From an uncultured Erwinia sp. (GTDB taxonomy: Bacteria; Pseudomonadota; Gammaproteobacteria; Enterobacterales; Enterobacteriaceae), in NCBI GenBank assembly GCA_946221915.1, contig CAMIKG010000004.1, forward strand, positions 62,001 through 126,000: a DNA stretch of 64,000 bases, given 5' to 3'. The position numbers were made by a program, and so were the translations under genes. The notes below the pieces were generated by a model. The model searched no databases. It was not told where the DNA came from and saw only the letters and a list, made by a program, of their open reading frames with translations. This document shows, piece after piece, positions 25,584-34,789 of this stretch (the first letter of the stretch is position 1; every line of letters starts with the position of its first letter).

Positions 25584-26597
25584 TTAGCTCACTTTGCTGC
25601 GCAGCCGCAGTGAGGCAGGCAGCCAGCGCTGGAGTGGCTCAGGAGAGCGCTCTTTGATCAGGTCCGTGACCATCTCAAAGCAGTTCCAGGCCAGCAGCCG
25701 CTCATCCTGGCTTACGGTATCGATAGGCACACACAGGGAATCATACAGATAGTGGTCGTCAAAACTGCACAGGCGAATATCGCTGTTCAGCAGGCCGTGC
25801 TGACTGAGATAGCGCAATACCCCCTCCTGCAGCCCACAGGCGGCGCAGAACAGCGCCTGCGGCACGCGGCCTAAACGTGCGTAGAGTTCAGCGAACAGTT
25901 CATAGCCAGAACTGGAGTGGTAGTGACCATAGATAATCCACTCCGGTTTCAGCGCCATGCCCGCCCGCTGCAGTCCACGTTTGTAACCTTCGAGGCGATC
26001 GCGCGTCGGGGAGATACGCGGCTGGCCGCCAAAGAAGTACAGTTCGTCATAGCCGCTACTGGCGACATGCTCGATCAGTTTTGCCGTCGGCTCAATGGAA
26101 TCCGTGATCACCAGCGGCAGGGTGGACTCGCCCAGATGACGGTCAAACAGGATCACCGGCAACTGCTGGTTAATTTTCTGGTACTCGCCATCACTCAGCA
26201 TACTGGACGCAACGATCAGCCCGTCGACCTGACGCTGGATCAGGTTATTGACCGCCAGAATCTCCTGGCTGGCATTCTCGTCGGTACAGGCAATCAGCAG
26301 CTGTAAGCCATCATCACGGCACAGTTTTTCCAGTTCGTGGGAAAACACCGCAAAGCCGTGGTTGGTCATCTCCGGCACCACCAGGCCAATGGTATTGCTG
26401 CGCGACGAGTTCAGCGCCCGCGCATGGATGCTGGGCTGATAGTGCTCCTGCTTCGCGACGTCCAGCACCCGCTGGCGCGTGCTTTCCGCGACGCGCAGTT
26501 CCTGACCCCGGCCATTAAGCACCAGGCTGGCGGTGGATTTCGACACCCCGGCCAGCCGTGCAATATCATTGATGGTGACGCGTTTGCTTTTATTCAC
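25584..26597 (-). CDS. scrR: Sucrose operon repressor ScrR (LacI family)
   Basis: A 337-residue LacI-family repressor: helix-turn-helix RVTINDIARLAGVSKSTASLVLNGRGQELRV at ~6-36, hinge to ~60 and a periplasmic-binding-like effector domain (NTIGLVVPEM through QRWLPASLRLRSKV). The unusual STASLVLNG recognition helix is as in enterobacterial ScrR, which responds to fructose or fructose-1-phosphate. It lies 31 bases after scrB in the same direction. The start is a GTG (26597) with only a weak Shine-Dalgarno. Candidate operators are seen upstream of scrK and scrY. Confidence 0.93.
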   Translation of the reverse strand: MNKSKRVTINDIARLAGVSKSTASLVLNGRGQELRVAESTRQRVLDVAKQEHYQPSIHARALNSSRSNTIGLVVPEMTNHGFAVFSHELEKLCRDDGLQLLIACTDENASQEILAVNNLIQRQVDGLIVASSMLSDGEYQKINQQLPVILFDRHLGESTLPLVITDSIEPTAKLIEHVASSGYDELYFFGGQPRISPTRDRLEGYKRGLQRAGMALKPEWIIYGHYHSSSGYELFAELYARLGRVPQALFCAACGLQEGVLRYLSQHGLLNSDIRLCSFDDHYLYDSLCVPIDTVSQDERLLAWNCFEMVTDLIKERSPEPLQRWLPASLRLRSKVS

Positions 26598-26628
26598 ATT
26601 CAGCTTCGTGCTAGTGGGTTTTAGCCCG

Positions 26629-28035
26629 CTATTCTATCACGCATCCTTTCAACCTCCAGTGATGCAACGTCAGCCCGCCCTCACCTGCCAGTCGCAGCTG
26701 TGGCGCAGCGCCCGGGAAATAACGCGCCGACATCACCGCTTCCCCCTCGTTGATAAAGATTTCCACGCTGGAGCGATCGCAGAGGATTTGCAGTGATTGC
26801 ACCTCGCCCAGCCAGTAGCGCTGCTCAATGTCACCGGTACGGCGGTTGCTGCGCGTCAGCGTCAGGCCCATCGCGTCGCAGGTCAGCTGCAGGGTACCGC
26901 CAAAACTGGCGCTGAAGTCGCCATCAACCGTTATCGCCAGTTCGGCGCTGCTGATATCCAGTGCAGGCAACGAATCCGCCGTGCCGCTGAAGGTGCGCTC
27001 ATCGCTGCGCAACTCACGCAGTTCGCGCGCGGGCTGCTGGAACAGTTTGCCCTGCCGCCAGCTCAGTTCACGCGGGCAGGTCATGGTATGAATCCAGCCA
27101 TACTCCAGCGTGGGCTGGAAAAACTCATCCTGATCGGGAATGCCCATCCAGCCAATCAGCAGGCGGCGACCATCATCACTGGCGGTGGTCTGCGGCGCGT
27201 AAAACTCAAAACCGTGGTCCAGTTCATGGAATTCGCCATGGTGATAGCGCCCGGTTTGATAATCCAGCTCGCCGCTGAACCAGCCACTCTGGAAGGTATT
27301 CAGATAGCGGTACGGCTGCGCCGCCAGCCCCTGCGGGCACACCACCAGAATGTCCTGCCCGTCGAGATGGAACAGATCCGGGCACTCCCACATATAGCCA
27401 AACGGCCCAAGCCCGTTCAGGCCGCTGCCCGCCATCTCACCTTTCAGCGTCCAGTTTTGCAAATCGGCGGAGTGCAGCAGCAGCACTTTGCCCTGCAGAT
27501 TCAAATCCTGCGCGCCCAGCACCATCCACCACTGCTCCTGATGACGCCACACTTTCGGGTCACGCACATGGCCGGTGTAGCCTTCGGGCAGCGGCAGCAC
27601 CGGCCCCTGTTTGGCGAACTCGCCGTGTTCATTCATGCGCGCCACGCACTGCCAGGCAGTGCGTCCGTCTGCGAATTTCACATTGCCGGTATAAATCAGC
27701 GTCAGCACGCCATTGTCATCCACTGCAGAACCGGAGTAGCAGCCGTGGCTTTCGTACTCTTCCGCCGGCGCCAGCGCCAGCGGCTCATGACGCCAGTGCA
27801 CCAGGTCCGCCGAACTCCACTGGCCCCAGAATTTCGCGCCGTGCGCGCAGGCCAGCGGGTTCCACTGATAGCAGAGATGGTAGCGCTGCTGAAAATGAAT
27901 AAAGCCATTCGGGTCATTCATCAGCCCGACCGGCGGCGCCAGATGCCAGGCCGGACGGTGCACGTCCTGCGCAGCGCGCTGCTGGCCTGACACCACCGCG
28001 CGCAACGCCTGTTTCAGCAGATGCTGTTCTTTCAT
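26629..28035 (-). CDS. scrB: Sucrose-6-phosphate hydrolase (invertase)
   Basis: A 468-residue GH32 enzyme that cleaves sucrose 6-phosphate, delivered by ScrA, to glucose 6-phosphate and fructose. The nucleophile motif is LMNDPNGF (Asp at 41); also visible are VRDPKVW with the transition-state Asp and WECPDLF with the acid/base Glu. The C-terminal beta-sandwich includes DRSSVEIFINEGE. The start overlaps the scrA stop (TAATG). The cytoplasmic location fits the absence of a signal peptide. Confidence 0.96.
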   Translation of the reverse strand: MKEQHLLKQALRAVVSGQQRAAQDVHRPAWHLAPPVGLMNDPNGFIHFQQRYHLCYQWNPLACAHGAKFWGQWSSADLVHWRHEPLALAPAEEYESHGCYSGSAVDDNGVLTLIYTGNVKFADGRTAWQCVARMNEHGEFAKQGPVLPLPEGYTGHVRDPKVWRHQEQWWMVLGAQDLNLQGKVLLLHSADLQNWTLKGEMAGSGLNGLGPFGYMWECPDLFHLDGQDILVVCPQGLAAQPYRYLNTFQSGWFSGELDYQTGRYHHGEFHELDHGFEFYAPQTTASDDGRRLLIGWMGIPDQDEFFQPTLEYGWIHTMTCPRELSWRQGKLFQQPARELRELRSDERTFSGTADSLPALDISSAELAITVDGDFSASFGGTLQLTCDAMGLTLTRSNRRTGDIEQRYWLGEVQSLQILCDRSSVEIFINEGEAVMSARYFPGAAPQLRLAGEGGLTLHHWRLKGCVIE

Positions 28036-29405
28036 TACTTCACCTCAACGCGATACTTCAGCAGCAGCGAAACGGTAAACGCCACACCAAAGGCAATGAT
28101 CATGCCGATAATATAGTTCAGCAGCGAGCTGGCCTGCACAATCGCCAGGCCTGGCAGAGCGGTCAGTCCAACGGCGGTCATGCCTACATGGGTTGAGACC
28201 ACCCACGCGCCGCCCAGCGCACCGCCGATCAGACCAGCAATAAACGGTTTCATAAAGCGCAGGTTGATACCAAACAGCGCCGCTTCGGTAATCCCCAGCA
28301 TCGCCGAGAAGGCGGAAGGCAGCACAATGCTGCGCGTTTTCGCATCGCGGGTTTTGAACCACACCGCCAGACAGGCGCCGCCCTGCGCCACGTTCGCCAT
28401 CGACCAGATCGGCAGCAGGAAGTTGACGCCAATCGACGGATTACCCAGCAATCCGGCCTCAATGGCGTGGAAGCTGTGGTGAATCCCGGTGATGACAATC
28501 ACCGAATAGAGACCGCCAAACACCATACCCGCCAGCCAGCCGGCGTGGGCAATCAGCGTGCTGAGCACAAAGGAGATGCCATCGCCCAGCATACGTCCCG
28601 CCGGACCGATAATCAGCAGCGCGACAAAGCCGGAGATAATCACCGTAAAGAAGGGTGTGAGAATAATATCCAGCGCATCCGGCACCACGCGGCGCAGGCG
28701 CTTTTCAATTATGCTCATAAACCACACCGCCAGCAGCACCGGGAACACCGTGCCCTGGTAGCCAATCATGGCGATCTCAATACCGAAGAAGTTCATGGTA
28801 TGGAAACCGCTGGCGACGCCCCAGGCATTGGTTAACGCCGGATGAGTCAGAATGCCGCCCAGCGTGGCGCCCAGGAACGGGTTGCCGCCAAATTCACGCG
28901 CGGCGGTAAAGCCAATCAGGATCGGCAGAATAATAAACGCCGCCGAGCTGCACATATCGAGCATGACAAACAGCGCGCTGCTGGCATCCACCCAGCCATA
29001 GGTTTTCACCATCCCCAGCAGGCCCATCAGCAGGCCGGAGGCGACAATCGCCGGGATGATTGGCACGAAAATATTCGACAGCAGACGCGCCACGCGCTGC
29101 AGCGGATTGAGCTTTTTCGCCGCCAGATCTGCGGCTTCGCTTTTACTCGACTCGCTGATGCCCGCCGCGGCGATAAACTCCGCATGCACTTTATTGACGA
29201 TGCCACTGCCAAAGATAATCTGGATCTGCCCGGCATTGCGGAAGCAGCCCTTTACCCCGTCGACCGCTTCGATGGCCTCTTTCTGCACCAGCGTGTCATC
29301 CACCAGCACCAGACGCAGACGCGTGGCGCAGTGCGCCGCCGTGGCAATATTTTCTTTTCCGCCCAGCAGCGGAATCAGCTGCCCGGCGACCTGTTTGAAA
29401 TCCAT
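28035..29405 (-). CDS. scrA: Sucrose-specific PTS EIIBC component
   Basis: A 456-residue inner-membrane permease that phosphorylates sucrose during uptake. The EIIB domain (~1-85) has the phosphocysteine in AAHCATRLRL (Cys26). The EIIC domain (from ~105) is strongly hydrophobic with about ten helices and the sugar-binding stretch GIHHSFHAIEAGLL. No EIIA domain is fused, so it should use EIIA-Glc (Crr), as ScrA of Klebsiella does. It sits between scrY and scrB. Confidence 0.96.
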   Translation of the reverse strand: MDFKQVAGQLIPLLGGKENIATAAHCATRLRLVLVDDTLVQKEAIEAVDGVKGCFRNAGQIQIIFGSGIVNKVHAEFIAAAGISESSKSEAADLAAKKLNPLQRVARLLSNIFVPIIPAIVASGLLMGLLGMVKTYGWVDASSALFVMLDMCSSAAFIILPILIGFTAAREFGGNPFLGATLGGILTHPALTNAWGVASGFHTMNFFGIEIAMIGYQGTVFPVLLAVWFMSIIEKRLRRVVPDALDIILTPFFTVIISGFVALLIIGPAGRMLGDGISFVLSTLIAHAGWLAGMVFGGLYSVIVITGIHHSFHAIEAGLLGNPSIGVNFLLPIWSMANVAQGGACLAVWFKTRDAKTRSIVLPSAFSAMLGITEAALFGINLRFMKPFIAGLIGGALGGAWVVSTHVGMTAVGLTALPGLAIVQASSLLNYIIGMIIAFGVAFTVSLLLKYRVEVK

Positions 29406-29442
29406 AGATACCCCGTCTTAACTGCGGTTAACAAAGGTTCGC

Positions 29443-31041
29443 TTAGAACCAGGTTTCCATCTGCACGCCGAAGTTCCACTCGCCACCGGCGGTGAAACCA
29501 CTGCTGCCAAAAGCGTCATCACTGGCGTAGTTATCCAGCGACTTATCCCAGTCCATCCAGCTGGCAAAGAAGCGAATTTCCGGACGACTGAAGAAATCAC
29601 CGATATCGGCCACCTTGAAGGTCGGCGCGAAGGTGAGTTTGTAGTAACTGCCATGAACTTTCTGGCGGTCGTTGTAGCCCTCTGGCGACAGGTCCATGTA
29701 CTGGTAGCTGCCTTCATACGCCAGCGCAAAGTTCGGTGTGATCTCCTGAATCAGACGGGCGTTGAGGGTGACCCAGCTGTAGTCGTCGCCTTTGACGTAG
29801 CGATCTTTGCTCTGCTGCGCCAGCAGCGCTGGTGCGAAGCTCCAGGTGTTATTGAGCGGGGTGACGCCATAGCTGGCCAGTCGCCAGGTGGTGGCATCCT
29901 GAGTGAGATTGCCGTCGGAACCGATGCCTTTGACTTCCGCGCCCAGGCCGTGACCGTACAGCAGCGCGGTTTTCGCCTTACCTTCACGTAAGCCCCAGAA
30001 GCTGTCGTTATGCAGCGCCACCAGCGCGTGCACGCCTGTATCCCCGGCGTTGTCATTGCGCTGCTGCGTCTGGTTAATACGTTCATCGTTATCTTTGGCG
30101 CGTAAGCCACTCAGCATAAACTGGAACGGTCCGACAAAGTTATTGGCACTGACAATATAGCTCTGAATAGTGTTATCAATGGCCTCAATGTCGCCGTAGT
30201 TACGGCCATAGATCGAGAAGTTGCTTTTCAGGCTGTCATTCCACTGCACGTCATAGATACCGCCGCCGGTACCGGCGAGGAACACCACGTCAGAATCCAG
30301 CCAGTGGATATCGAAGTTATCGCGGTCGAAGCGTTTACCGGCCCATAAGGTGCTGTTTTTAAATACGCCGTTGAAGGTCGGCAGGCTGCCCAGTTCGACA
30401 AACGCCTGACGCACATTGAGCGAGCTGGTGTCGCCGGTCCAGTCGTTGTAGCTCTCCTGACCATCCGCCAGCATCACTTTGAAACGGGTGGTCGCGCCGC
30501 TGGCCAGCTGCTGTTTGTGCTCCAGATTCAGCTCAACGTAGGTGTTATTTTCATTGCCCAGACGTCCCACTGCGCCGCCGGTGCCGCCCGCAGGCGTCAG
30601 GTATGGGCCGCTTTTGGTCCCCGCAGCGGAGTCATTCATAATCAGGCCGGAGCGGGCGTAGCCAGTAAAGGCAAAGCCATCGGCGACACTGCTTTTGTTT
30701 TCAATAGCCGCAGTGCGCTCACTCACCTGCTGCGCCACCTGCTGATTTTGCTGGGTGGTTTGCTGCAGAGACGCGACGGTTTGCTGGTTTTGCTGCGCCT
30801 GCTGATTCAGCGCCGCGACGGTTTGCTGGTTTTCCTTAGCCTGTTGCTGCAGCTTCACCACGTTTTGCTCGGCGCTGCTGGCGCGCTTCTCTGCCGCCGC
30901 GGTGCGTTTTTCCGCAGCCTGCAGACGCTGTTCCATCGCCGCCAGGCGCGCTTCAAGATCGCTGAGGGTCGTTTCTGCATAAGAGGTATTGGTCATCAGG
31001 ACGATCCCGATGGCGAGTGCCAGCCGACTTTTTTTAATCAT
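29443..31041 (-). CDS. scrY: Sucrose porin ScrY
   Basis: A 532-residue LamB-family outer-membrane porin. There is a signal peptide (RLALAIGIVLMTNTSYA), then a long N-terminal periplasmic coiled coil (~25-115, repeated EKRTAAAEKR and QQNQQTVA units) that is diagnostic of ScrY versus LamB, then the 18-strand barrel ending in ...WNFGVQMETWF with the terminal Phe. It carries sucrose across the outer membrane. Promoter and operator elements lie between it and scrK. Confidence 0.95.
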   Translation of the reverse strand: MIKKSRLALAIGIVLMTNTSYAETTLSDLEARLAAMEQRLQAAEKRTAAAEKRASSAEQNVVKLQQQAKENQQTVAALNQQAQQNQQTVASLQQTTQQNQQVAQQVSERTAAIENKSSVADGFAFTGYARSGLIMNDSAAGTKSGPYLTPAGGTGGAVGRLGNENNTYVELNLEHKQQLASGATTRFKVMLADGQESYNDWTGDTSSLNVRQAFVELGSLPTFNGVFKNSTLWAGKRFDRDNFDIHWLDSDVVFLAGTGGGIYDVQWNDSLKSNFSIYGRNYGDIEAIDNTIQSYIVSANNFVGPFQFMLSGLRAKDNDERINQTQQRNDNAGDTGVHALVALHNDSFWGLREGKAKTALLYGHGLGAEVKGIGSDGNLTQDATTWRLASYGVTPLNNTWSFAPALLAQQSKDRYVKGDDYSWVTLNARLIQEITPNFALAYEGSYQYMDLSPEGYNDRQKVHGSYYKLTFAPTFKVADIGDFFSRPEIRFFASWMDWDKSLDNYASDDAFGSSGFTAGGEWNFGVQMETWF

Positions 31042-31182
31042 TTTTAGACGCTCCTGGAGAAAATACCGATTTTGCTAAACCGGTTCGATCAGGAGGGTAT
31101 GAGAATCCGCTAACGGAACGCAACGATATTTGCTAACCCGATGAGCTAATTGTGACCGGGTTAGCACTTTCGCCGTACCAGG
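31042..31182 (-). promoter_or_regulatory. scrY promoter/operator region with ScrR-type half sites
   Basis: The 141 bases between scrK and scrY hold a near-operator TTTGCTAAACCGGTTCGA (31071-31088), related to the GCTAAACCGGTTTAGC ScrR consensus of enterobacteria. They also hold a perfect 10-bp inverted repeat TGCTAACCCG / CGGGTTAGCA (31131-31140 and 31157-31166) separated by 16 bases. The latter could be a second ScrR site or the scrK terminator stem. The first lies just upstream of the scrY Shine-Dalgarno, as expected for a repressor site. Confidence 0.6.
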
Positions 31183-32103
31183 TTAATCTGCAGACAGATC
31201 GGTGACCCGTGGCAGCGCAGTCATCGCTCCTTTGGCGGTGGTGGCTAATGCACCACAGCGCTGCGCCTGGTGAATCGCGGCCGCCAGATCGTCTGGCGCC
31301 AGCGGTGACGCCTGTTGCGCCAGCGCCGCCAGCAGTCCGGCGACAAACGCATCCCCCGCGCCGGTGGTATCCAGCACTTCAACCTGTGGTGCGGCAAAAT
31401 GCTGCAGCTGCTGCTGATACCACAACGTCACGCCATCTTTGCCCTGCGTGACCAGCAGCAGCGTCGGCTGATACTTCTGCGCAAACGCCATCATCGCCTG
31501 ACGCAGCGACACGCCTGGACTCAGCGTGCTCAGCTCTTCCTGCGACAGTTTGATGATGTCGGCCTGATGGAAAGCGCGATCCAGCAGCTGCATCATCAGC
31601 GCCTTGTCCGGCCACAGGTCGTCACGCAGGTTAGGATCAAAACTGACCCAGCCGCCCGCCTGGCGGATAGCGCGCATGGCATACAACGCCGCGCTGCGCG
31701 ACGGTTCGGCGCTTAACGCGATGGAGCACAAATGCAGCCCCTCACCGGCCTGGAACGGCGGCAGATGCTCAATTTGCAGGAACAGATCGGCGCTCGGACG
31801 CACCATAAAAGTAAACTGGCGCTCGCCGCTGGCATCGAGGCTGACCAGCACCGTCGAAGTACGCTGCCCCTCCAGCTGGCGCAGATATGCGGTATCCACC
31901 CCCTCGCGGTTCAGCACCTCACGCATAAAGTCGCCAAACGCATCCTCACCGACGCAGCCAATAAAGCCGCTGTTGCCCGCCAGCCGCGCAATCCCCACCG
32001 CAACATTGGCAGGCGCGCCGCCCGGGCACTGCAGCAGGCGTAAATTTTCTTCAGGCAGCAGATCGATGACGGCATCTCCCAGCACCCAGACTCGTTTTGT
32101 CAT
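31183..32103 (-). CDS. scrK: Fructokinase ScrK
   Basis: A 306-residue PfkB-family kinase that phosphorylates the fructose released by ScrB. Family marks are VWVLGDAVIDLLPE at the start, the sugar-binding GGAPANVAVGIARL near 27-40, the RPSADLFLQ stretch, and DTTGAGDAFVAGLL (catalytic Asp near 250). ATG 32103 aligns with Klebsiella ScrK (MNGKIWVLGDAVV); an ATG at 32118 is in frame but extends beyond the family. An operator-like palindrome lies 34 bases upstream. Confidence 0.95.
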   Translation of the reverse strand: MTKRVWVLGDAVIDLLPEENLRLLQCPGGAPANVAVGIARLAGNSGFIGCVGEDAFGDFMREVLNREGVDTAYLRQLEGQRTSTVLVSLDASGERQFTFMVRPSADLFLQIEHLPPFQAGEGLHLCSIALSAEPSRSAALYAMRAIRQAGGWVSFDPNLRDDLWPDKALMMQLLDRAFHQADIIKLSQEELSTLSPGVSLRQAMMAFAQKYQPTLLLVTQGKDGVTLWYQQQLQHFAAPQVEVLDTTGAGDAFVAGLLAALAQQASPLAPDDLAAAIHQAQRCGALATTAKGAMTALPRVTDLSAD

Positions 32104-32136
32104 TTTCCACTCACTCATCAGCCATAATGGACAAAA

Positions 32137-32154
32137 AGCTAAACCGCTTTAGCT
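32137..32154. promoter_or_regulatory. ScrR operator upstream of scrK
   Basis: AGCTAAACCGCTTTAGCT is an 18-base palindrome with 7-bp arms and matches the GCTAAACCGGTTTAGC-type operators bound by ScrR. It lies 34 bases upstream of the scrK start, so scrK is probably controlled by the same repressor as scrYAB. Confidence 0.8.
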
Positions 32155-32226
32155 ATACTTTGCAATCTTTTCGTAGCGGAAAATCGTGCGGGAAGGCAAA
32201 ACAGCCAGCGGCGTGCCCGGGACAGG

Positions 32227-32976
32227 TTAGTTGTGGTGGCGGGCGCCAGGTCCGGCAAGAAAGACATACAGACCGCGTTCCAGCCAGCGTTCAAAGCGCT
32301 GCTGCTGGTCCGGTGTTAAGGCGTATTCACTCCAGATCATAATATGTTCAGCATCCACCCGCTCAGGCTCGGGTGCGGCGATCGCCCCCATCATCACTTC
32401 CACCCGGAAACCGTCACCGGCATAGCGAATCGCCTCCAGCCACAGCTCCAGAGGGTCGCGCAGGCTTAACGCCATGATCAGCATGGTCGCCGCCGGACGT
32501 TTACGCATGCTGCCGAGCAGAAAGGTGGCATATTCGGTAAGTGCGGTATCGAACAGGATACGAGCCATCGCCAGCGCAGGCTGTTGTCCGGCATCCAGCC
32601 TGATGCGCAGCGGGCGTACCACTTCATCAACAAAAATCGCCGGAGGAATTTCGCGCCCGAAGCGCCAGATCAGCGCGCGCAGTTTTTGCGGTTTGCAGGA
32701 TTCGCAGAGCAGCAGTAATTGTTGCTGGCAGCTCTTCCAGCCTGAGGGGGCACGCTGCGCTTCGCCATTGAGCTGCGCCAGCATGTCGCTAAGCTTTACG
32801 CCGGTTTGCAGCCAGTCGACGATGGTGGCGATACGCGCAACGTGGCTGTGGTCAAAAAAACGGTGTCCCTGCTCATCACGGTGCGGTTTCAACAAGCCAT
32901 AACGCTGCCAGCTGCGAATATTGGCTGGCGTTACGCCGCATTGATCGGCGAGCACATCAATGGTGAAGTGAGGCAT
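32227..32976 (-). CDS. MerR-family regulator, MlrA-like
   Basis: A 249-residue protein. The N-terminal MerR helix-turn-helix is YTI-like FTIDVLADQCGVTPANIRSWQRYGLLKPHRDEQGHRFF, and the C-terminal ~150 residues resemble the degenerate B12-binding-like domain of MlrA/YehV (WKSCQQQLL..., PLRIRLDAGQQPALAMARILFDTALTEYATFLL). MlrA activates csgD and curli in E. coli in a c-di-GMP-dependent circuit. Here it is 250 bases upstream of scrK's neighbourhood but in its own unit. The overall match to E. coli MlrA is moderate, so it may be a paralogue with another target. Confidence 0.75.
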   Translation of the reverse strand: MPHFTIDVLADQCGVTPANIRSWQRYGLLKPHRDEQGHRFFDHSHVARIATIVDWLQTGVKLSDMLAQLNGEAQRAPSGWKSCQQQLLLLCESCKPQKLRALIWRFGREIPPAIFVDEVVRPLRIRLDAGQQPALAMARILFDTALTEYATFLLGSMRKRPAATMLIMALSLRDPLELWLEAIRYAGDGFRVEVMMGAIAAPEPERVDAEHIMIWSEYALTPDQQQRFERWLERGLYVFLAGPGARHHN

Positions 32977-33063
32977 GAAAAGTCCCGTACTGGCGAAAAT
33001 TTACTCACCATCATAATCCGCCAGATGATTGATCGCATGCATAATTCGCTATTTATGCACTGA

Positions 33064-33085
33064 TGACGGAAATCCCTTTCCGTCA
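33064..33085. terminator. Hairpin downstream of the SDR gene
   Basis: TGACGGAAA (33064-33072) and TTTCCGTCA (33077-33085) form a perfect 9-bp stem with a 4-base loop, just after the minus-strand SDR stop. It lacks a long U-run, so factor-independent termination is probable but not certain. Confidence 0.55.
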
Positions 33086-33092
33086 CGGGATG

Positions 33093-34004
33093 TTACAGAG
33101 TGCCGGTCCCCCCATCGGAGCACCACACCTGCCCGGAGGTAAAGCTGCTCTCCGCCGAGGCCAGCGTGACATACAGCGGAGCGATTTCAGCAGGCTGGCC
33201 GGGACGTCCAAGCGGTGCAGACGCACCGAACTGCTGGACTTTTTCCTGTGGCTGGCCGCCGCTCGACTGCAGTACGGTCCAGTAAGGACCTGGCGCGACG
33301 GCATTAACGCGAATACCCTCTCCCCCCAGCTGCTTCGCCAGTGATTTGGTAAAGGCGACAATGCTGGCTTTGGTCTGCGCATAGTCGAGCAGAATCTCAC
33401 TCGGCTTAAACGCCTGCACTGACGAGGTGTTGATAATCGACGCACCGCGCGGCAGATGGTCCAGCGCCGCTTTCGTGATCCAGAACAGCGCATAGACATT
33501 GGTTTTGAAGGTGGCGTCGAAAGATTCCGTCGTGAGATCGCGGATAGATTCTGCGTACTGCTGACGCCCGGCGTTGTTCACCAGAATATCCAGCCCACCC
33601 AGCTGTTCCGCCGCCTCGTGCACCAGCTGTTTACAGAATGATTCCGAAGTGATGTCGCCAGGAATCGCCACCGCTTTGCGCCCCTCAGCGCGGATTAGCG
33701 CAATTACTTCAGCCGCATCGGGTTCCTCTTCCGGCAGATAGTTAATCGCCACATCGGCGCCTTCACGCGCATAGGCAATCGCTACCGCGCGCCCTATCCC
33801 CGAGTCACCACCGGTGATCAGTGCCTTACGCCCTGCGAGACGGCCAGAACCGCGATAACTCTTCTCGCCATGATCCGGCAACGGGATCATTTTACTCGCC
33901 AGCCCCGGTGGCTGCTGAGGTTGCGCCGGGAACGGCGGCGCCGGATAGTCCGGGGTTAACGTAACAGGGGATAGCTGTGAAGCGTGCTTGTTTTGTTCGC
34001 TCAT
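33093..34004 (-). CDS. NAD(P)-dependent short-chain dehydrogenase (YghA-like)
   Basis: A 303-residue SDR of the YghA/YhxC group with a Pro-rich N-terminal extension (~1-45). The Rossmann glycine motif is ITGGDSGIGRAV near 69-80, NNAG follows, and the catalytic Ser-Tyr-Lys is in NTSSVQAF and YAQTKAS. The C-terminal SDGGTGTL is typical. AAGGAG precedes ATG 34004; the longer ORF to 34061 is rejected. The substrate is unknown; homologues act on small aldehydes or ketones under stress. Confidence 0.85.
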   Translation of the reverse strand: MSEQNKHASQLSPVTLTPDYPAPPFPAQPQQPPGLASKMIPLPDHGEKSYRGSGRLAGRKALITGGDSGIGRAVAIAYAREGADVAINYLPEEEPDAAEVIALIRAEGRKAVAIPGDITSESFCKQLVHEAAEQLGGLDILVNNAGRQQYAESIRDLTTESFDATFKTNVYALFWITKAALDHLPRGASIINTSSVQAFKPSEILLDYAQTKASIVAFTKSLAKQLGGEGIRVNAVAPGPYWTVLQSSGGQPQEKVQQFGASAPLGRPGQPAEIAPLYVTLASAESSFTSGQVWCSDGGTGTL

Positions 34005-34085
34005 CTTCGTCTCCTTTGTCGTTGCCGTACCATTAAGGGTAGCAGACGTGATCGGGATCACAGGCGAAGCGGCGGAATCGGCAAT

Positions 34086-34119
34086 AAAAAAGGGTGATGC
34101 GCGCTGGCGACATCACCCT
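34086..34119 (-). terminator. Rho-independent terminator of the yqhA gene
   Basis: On the minus strand a 9-bp stem AGGGTGATG...CATCACCCT with an 11-base loop is followed by TTTTTATT. It lies 26 bases after the yqhA stop and before the SDR gene. Confidence 0.8.
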
Positions 34120-34144
34120 GATAAATCTGCTATTACTGGCGCTG

Positions 34145-34651
34145 TTACAGCTCTTTTTTGCTGTCTTTTTTCGACAAATTATCCAGATAGCCCATCACAA
34201 ACGCCGACAAAACAAACGTCAGGTGGATAATCACGTACCACATCAGTTTATTGTCCGCGATGTTTCTGGCATCCATAAACACGCGCAGCAAGTGAATCGA
34301 TGAGATGGCCACAATCGACGCGGCAACTTTGTTTTTCAGCGAGCCGGAGTCCATTTTGCCCAGCCAGCTTAACTTCTCTTTGCTTTCATCAATGTCCAGC
34401 TTGGAGACGAAGTTTTCATAGCCGGACAGCATCACCATCACCAGCAAGCCGCCGACCAGCGTCATATCGATCAGTGACAGCAGTACCAGCACTAAATCAT
34501 TTTCGGCGATCGTCAGTACATTTGGCAGGACGTGGAAAACTTCCTGAAAAAACTTGATCGCCAGGGCCAGCAGGCCAAGTGACAGACCGATATAAACCGG
34601 CGCCAGCAACCAGCGCGAGGCATACATAAGATTTTCTGCGAAACGTTCCAT
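34145..34651 (-). CDS. yqhA: UPF0114 inner-membrane protein YqhA
   Basis: A 168-residue protein with about four membrane helices (RWLLAPVYIGLSLGLLALAIKFF, LVLVLLSLIDMTLVGGLLVMVML, VAASIVAISSIHLLRVFM, VIIHLTFVLSAFVMGYL) and the conserved cytosolic loop SGYENFVSKLDIDESKEKLSWLGKMDSGSLKNKVA. This matches YqhA of enterobacteria. Function is unknown. A Rho-independent terminator follows. Confidence 0.9.
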   Translation of the reverse strand: MERFAENLMYASRWLLAPVYIGLSLGLLALAIKFFQEVFHVLPNVLTIAENDLVLVLLSLIDMTLVGGLLVMVMLSGYENFVSKLDIDESKEKLSWLGKMDSGSLKNKVAASIVAISSIHLLRVFMDARNIADNKLMWYVIIHLTFVLSAFVMGYLDNLSKKDSKKEL

Positions 34652-34789
34652 AGCATCCCATTAAAAGTTAAACGGTTGACAGTATAACTGATGCTTTCTG
34701 ACCTTTTTCAAGGGAAATGGTCCGTGAAGGGGTAAAATTTACCTCTCTTTACCTCCTTTACCGTGTGGCAAAGGTTAAACAACCCTGAG

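Noticed and set aside
26797..27990. Long 397-codon plus-strand ORF opposite scrB
   Set aside because: It lies entirely antisense to the well-conserved scrB gene, has no ribosome-binding site or recognisable domain, and is explained by high GC and codon bias of scrB.
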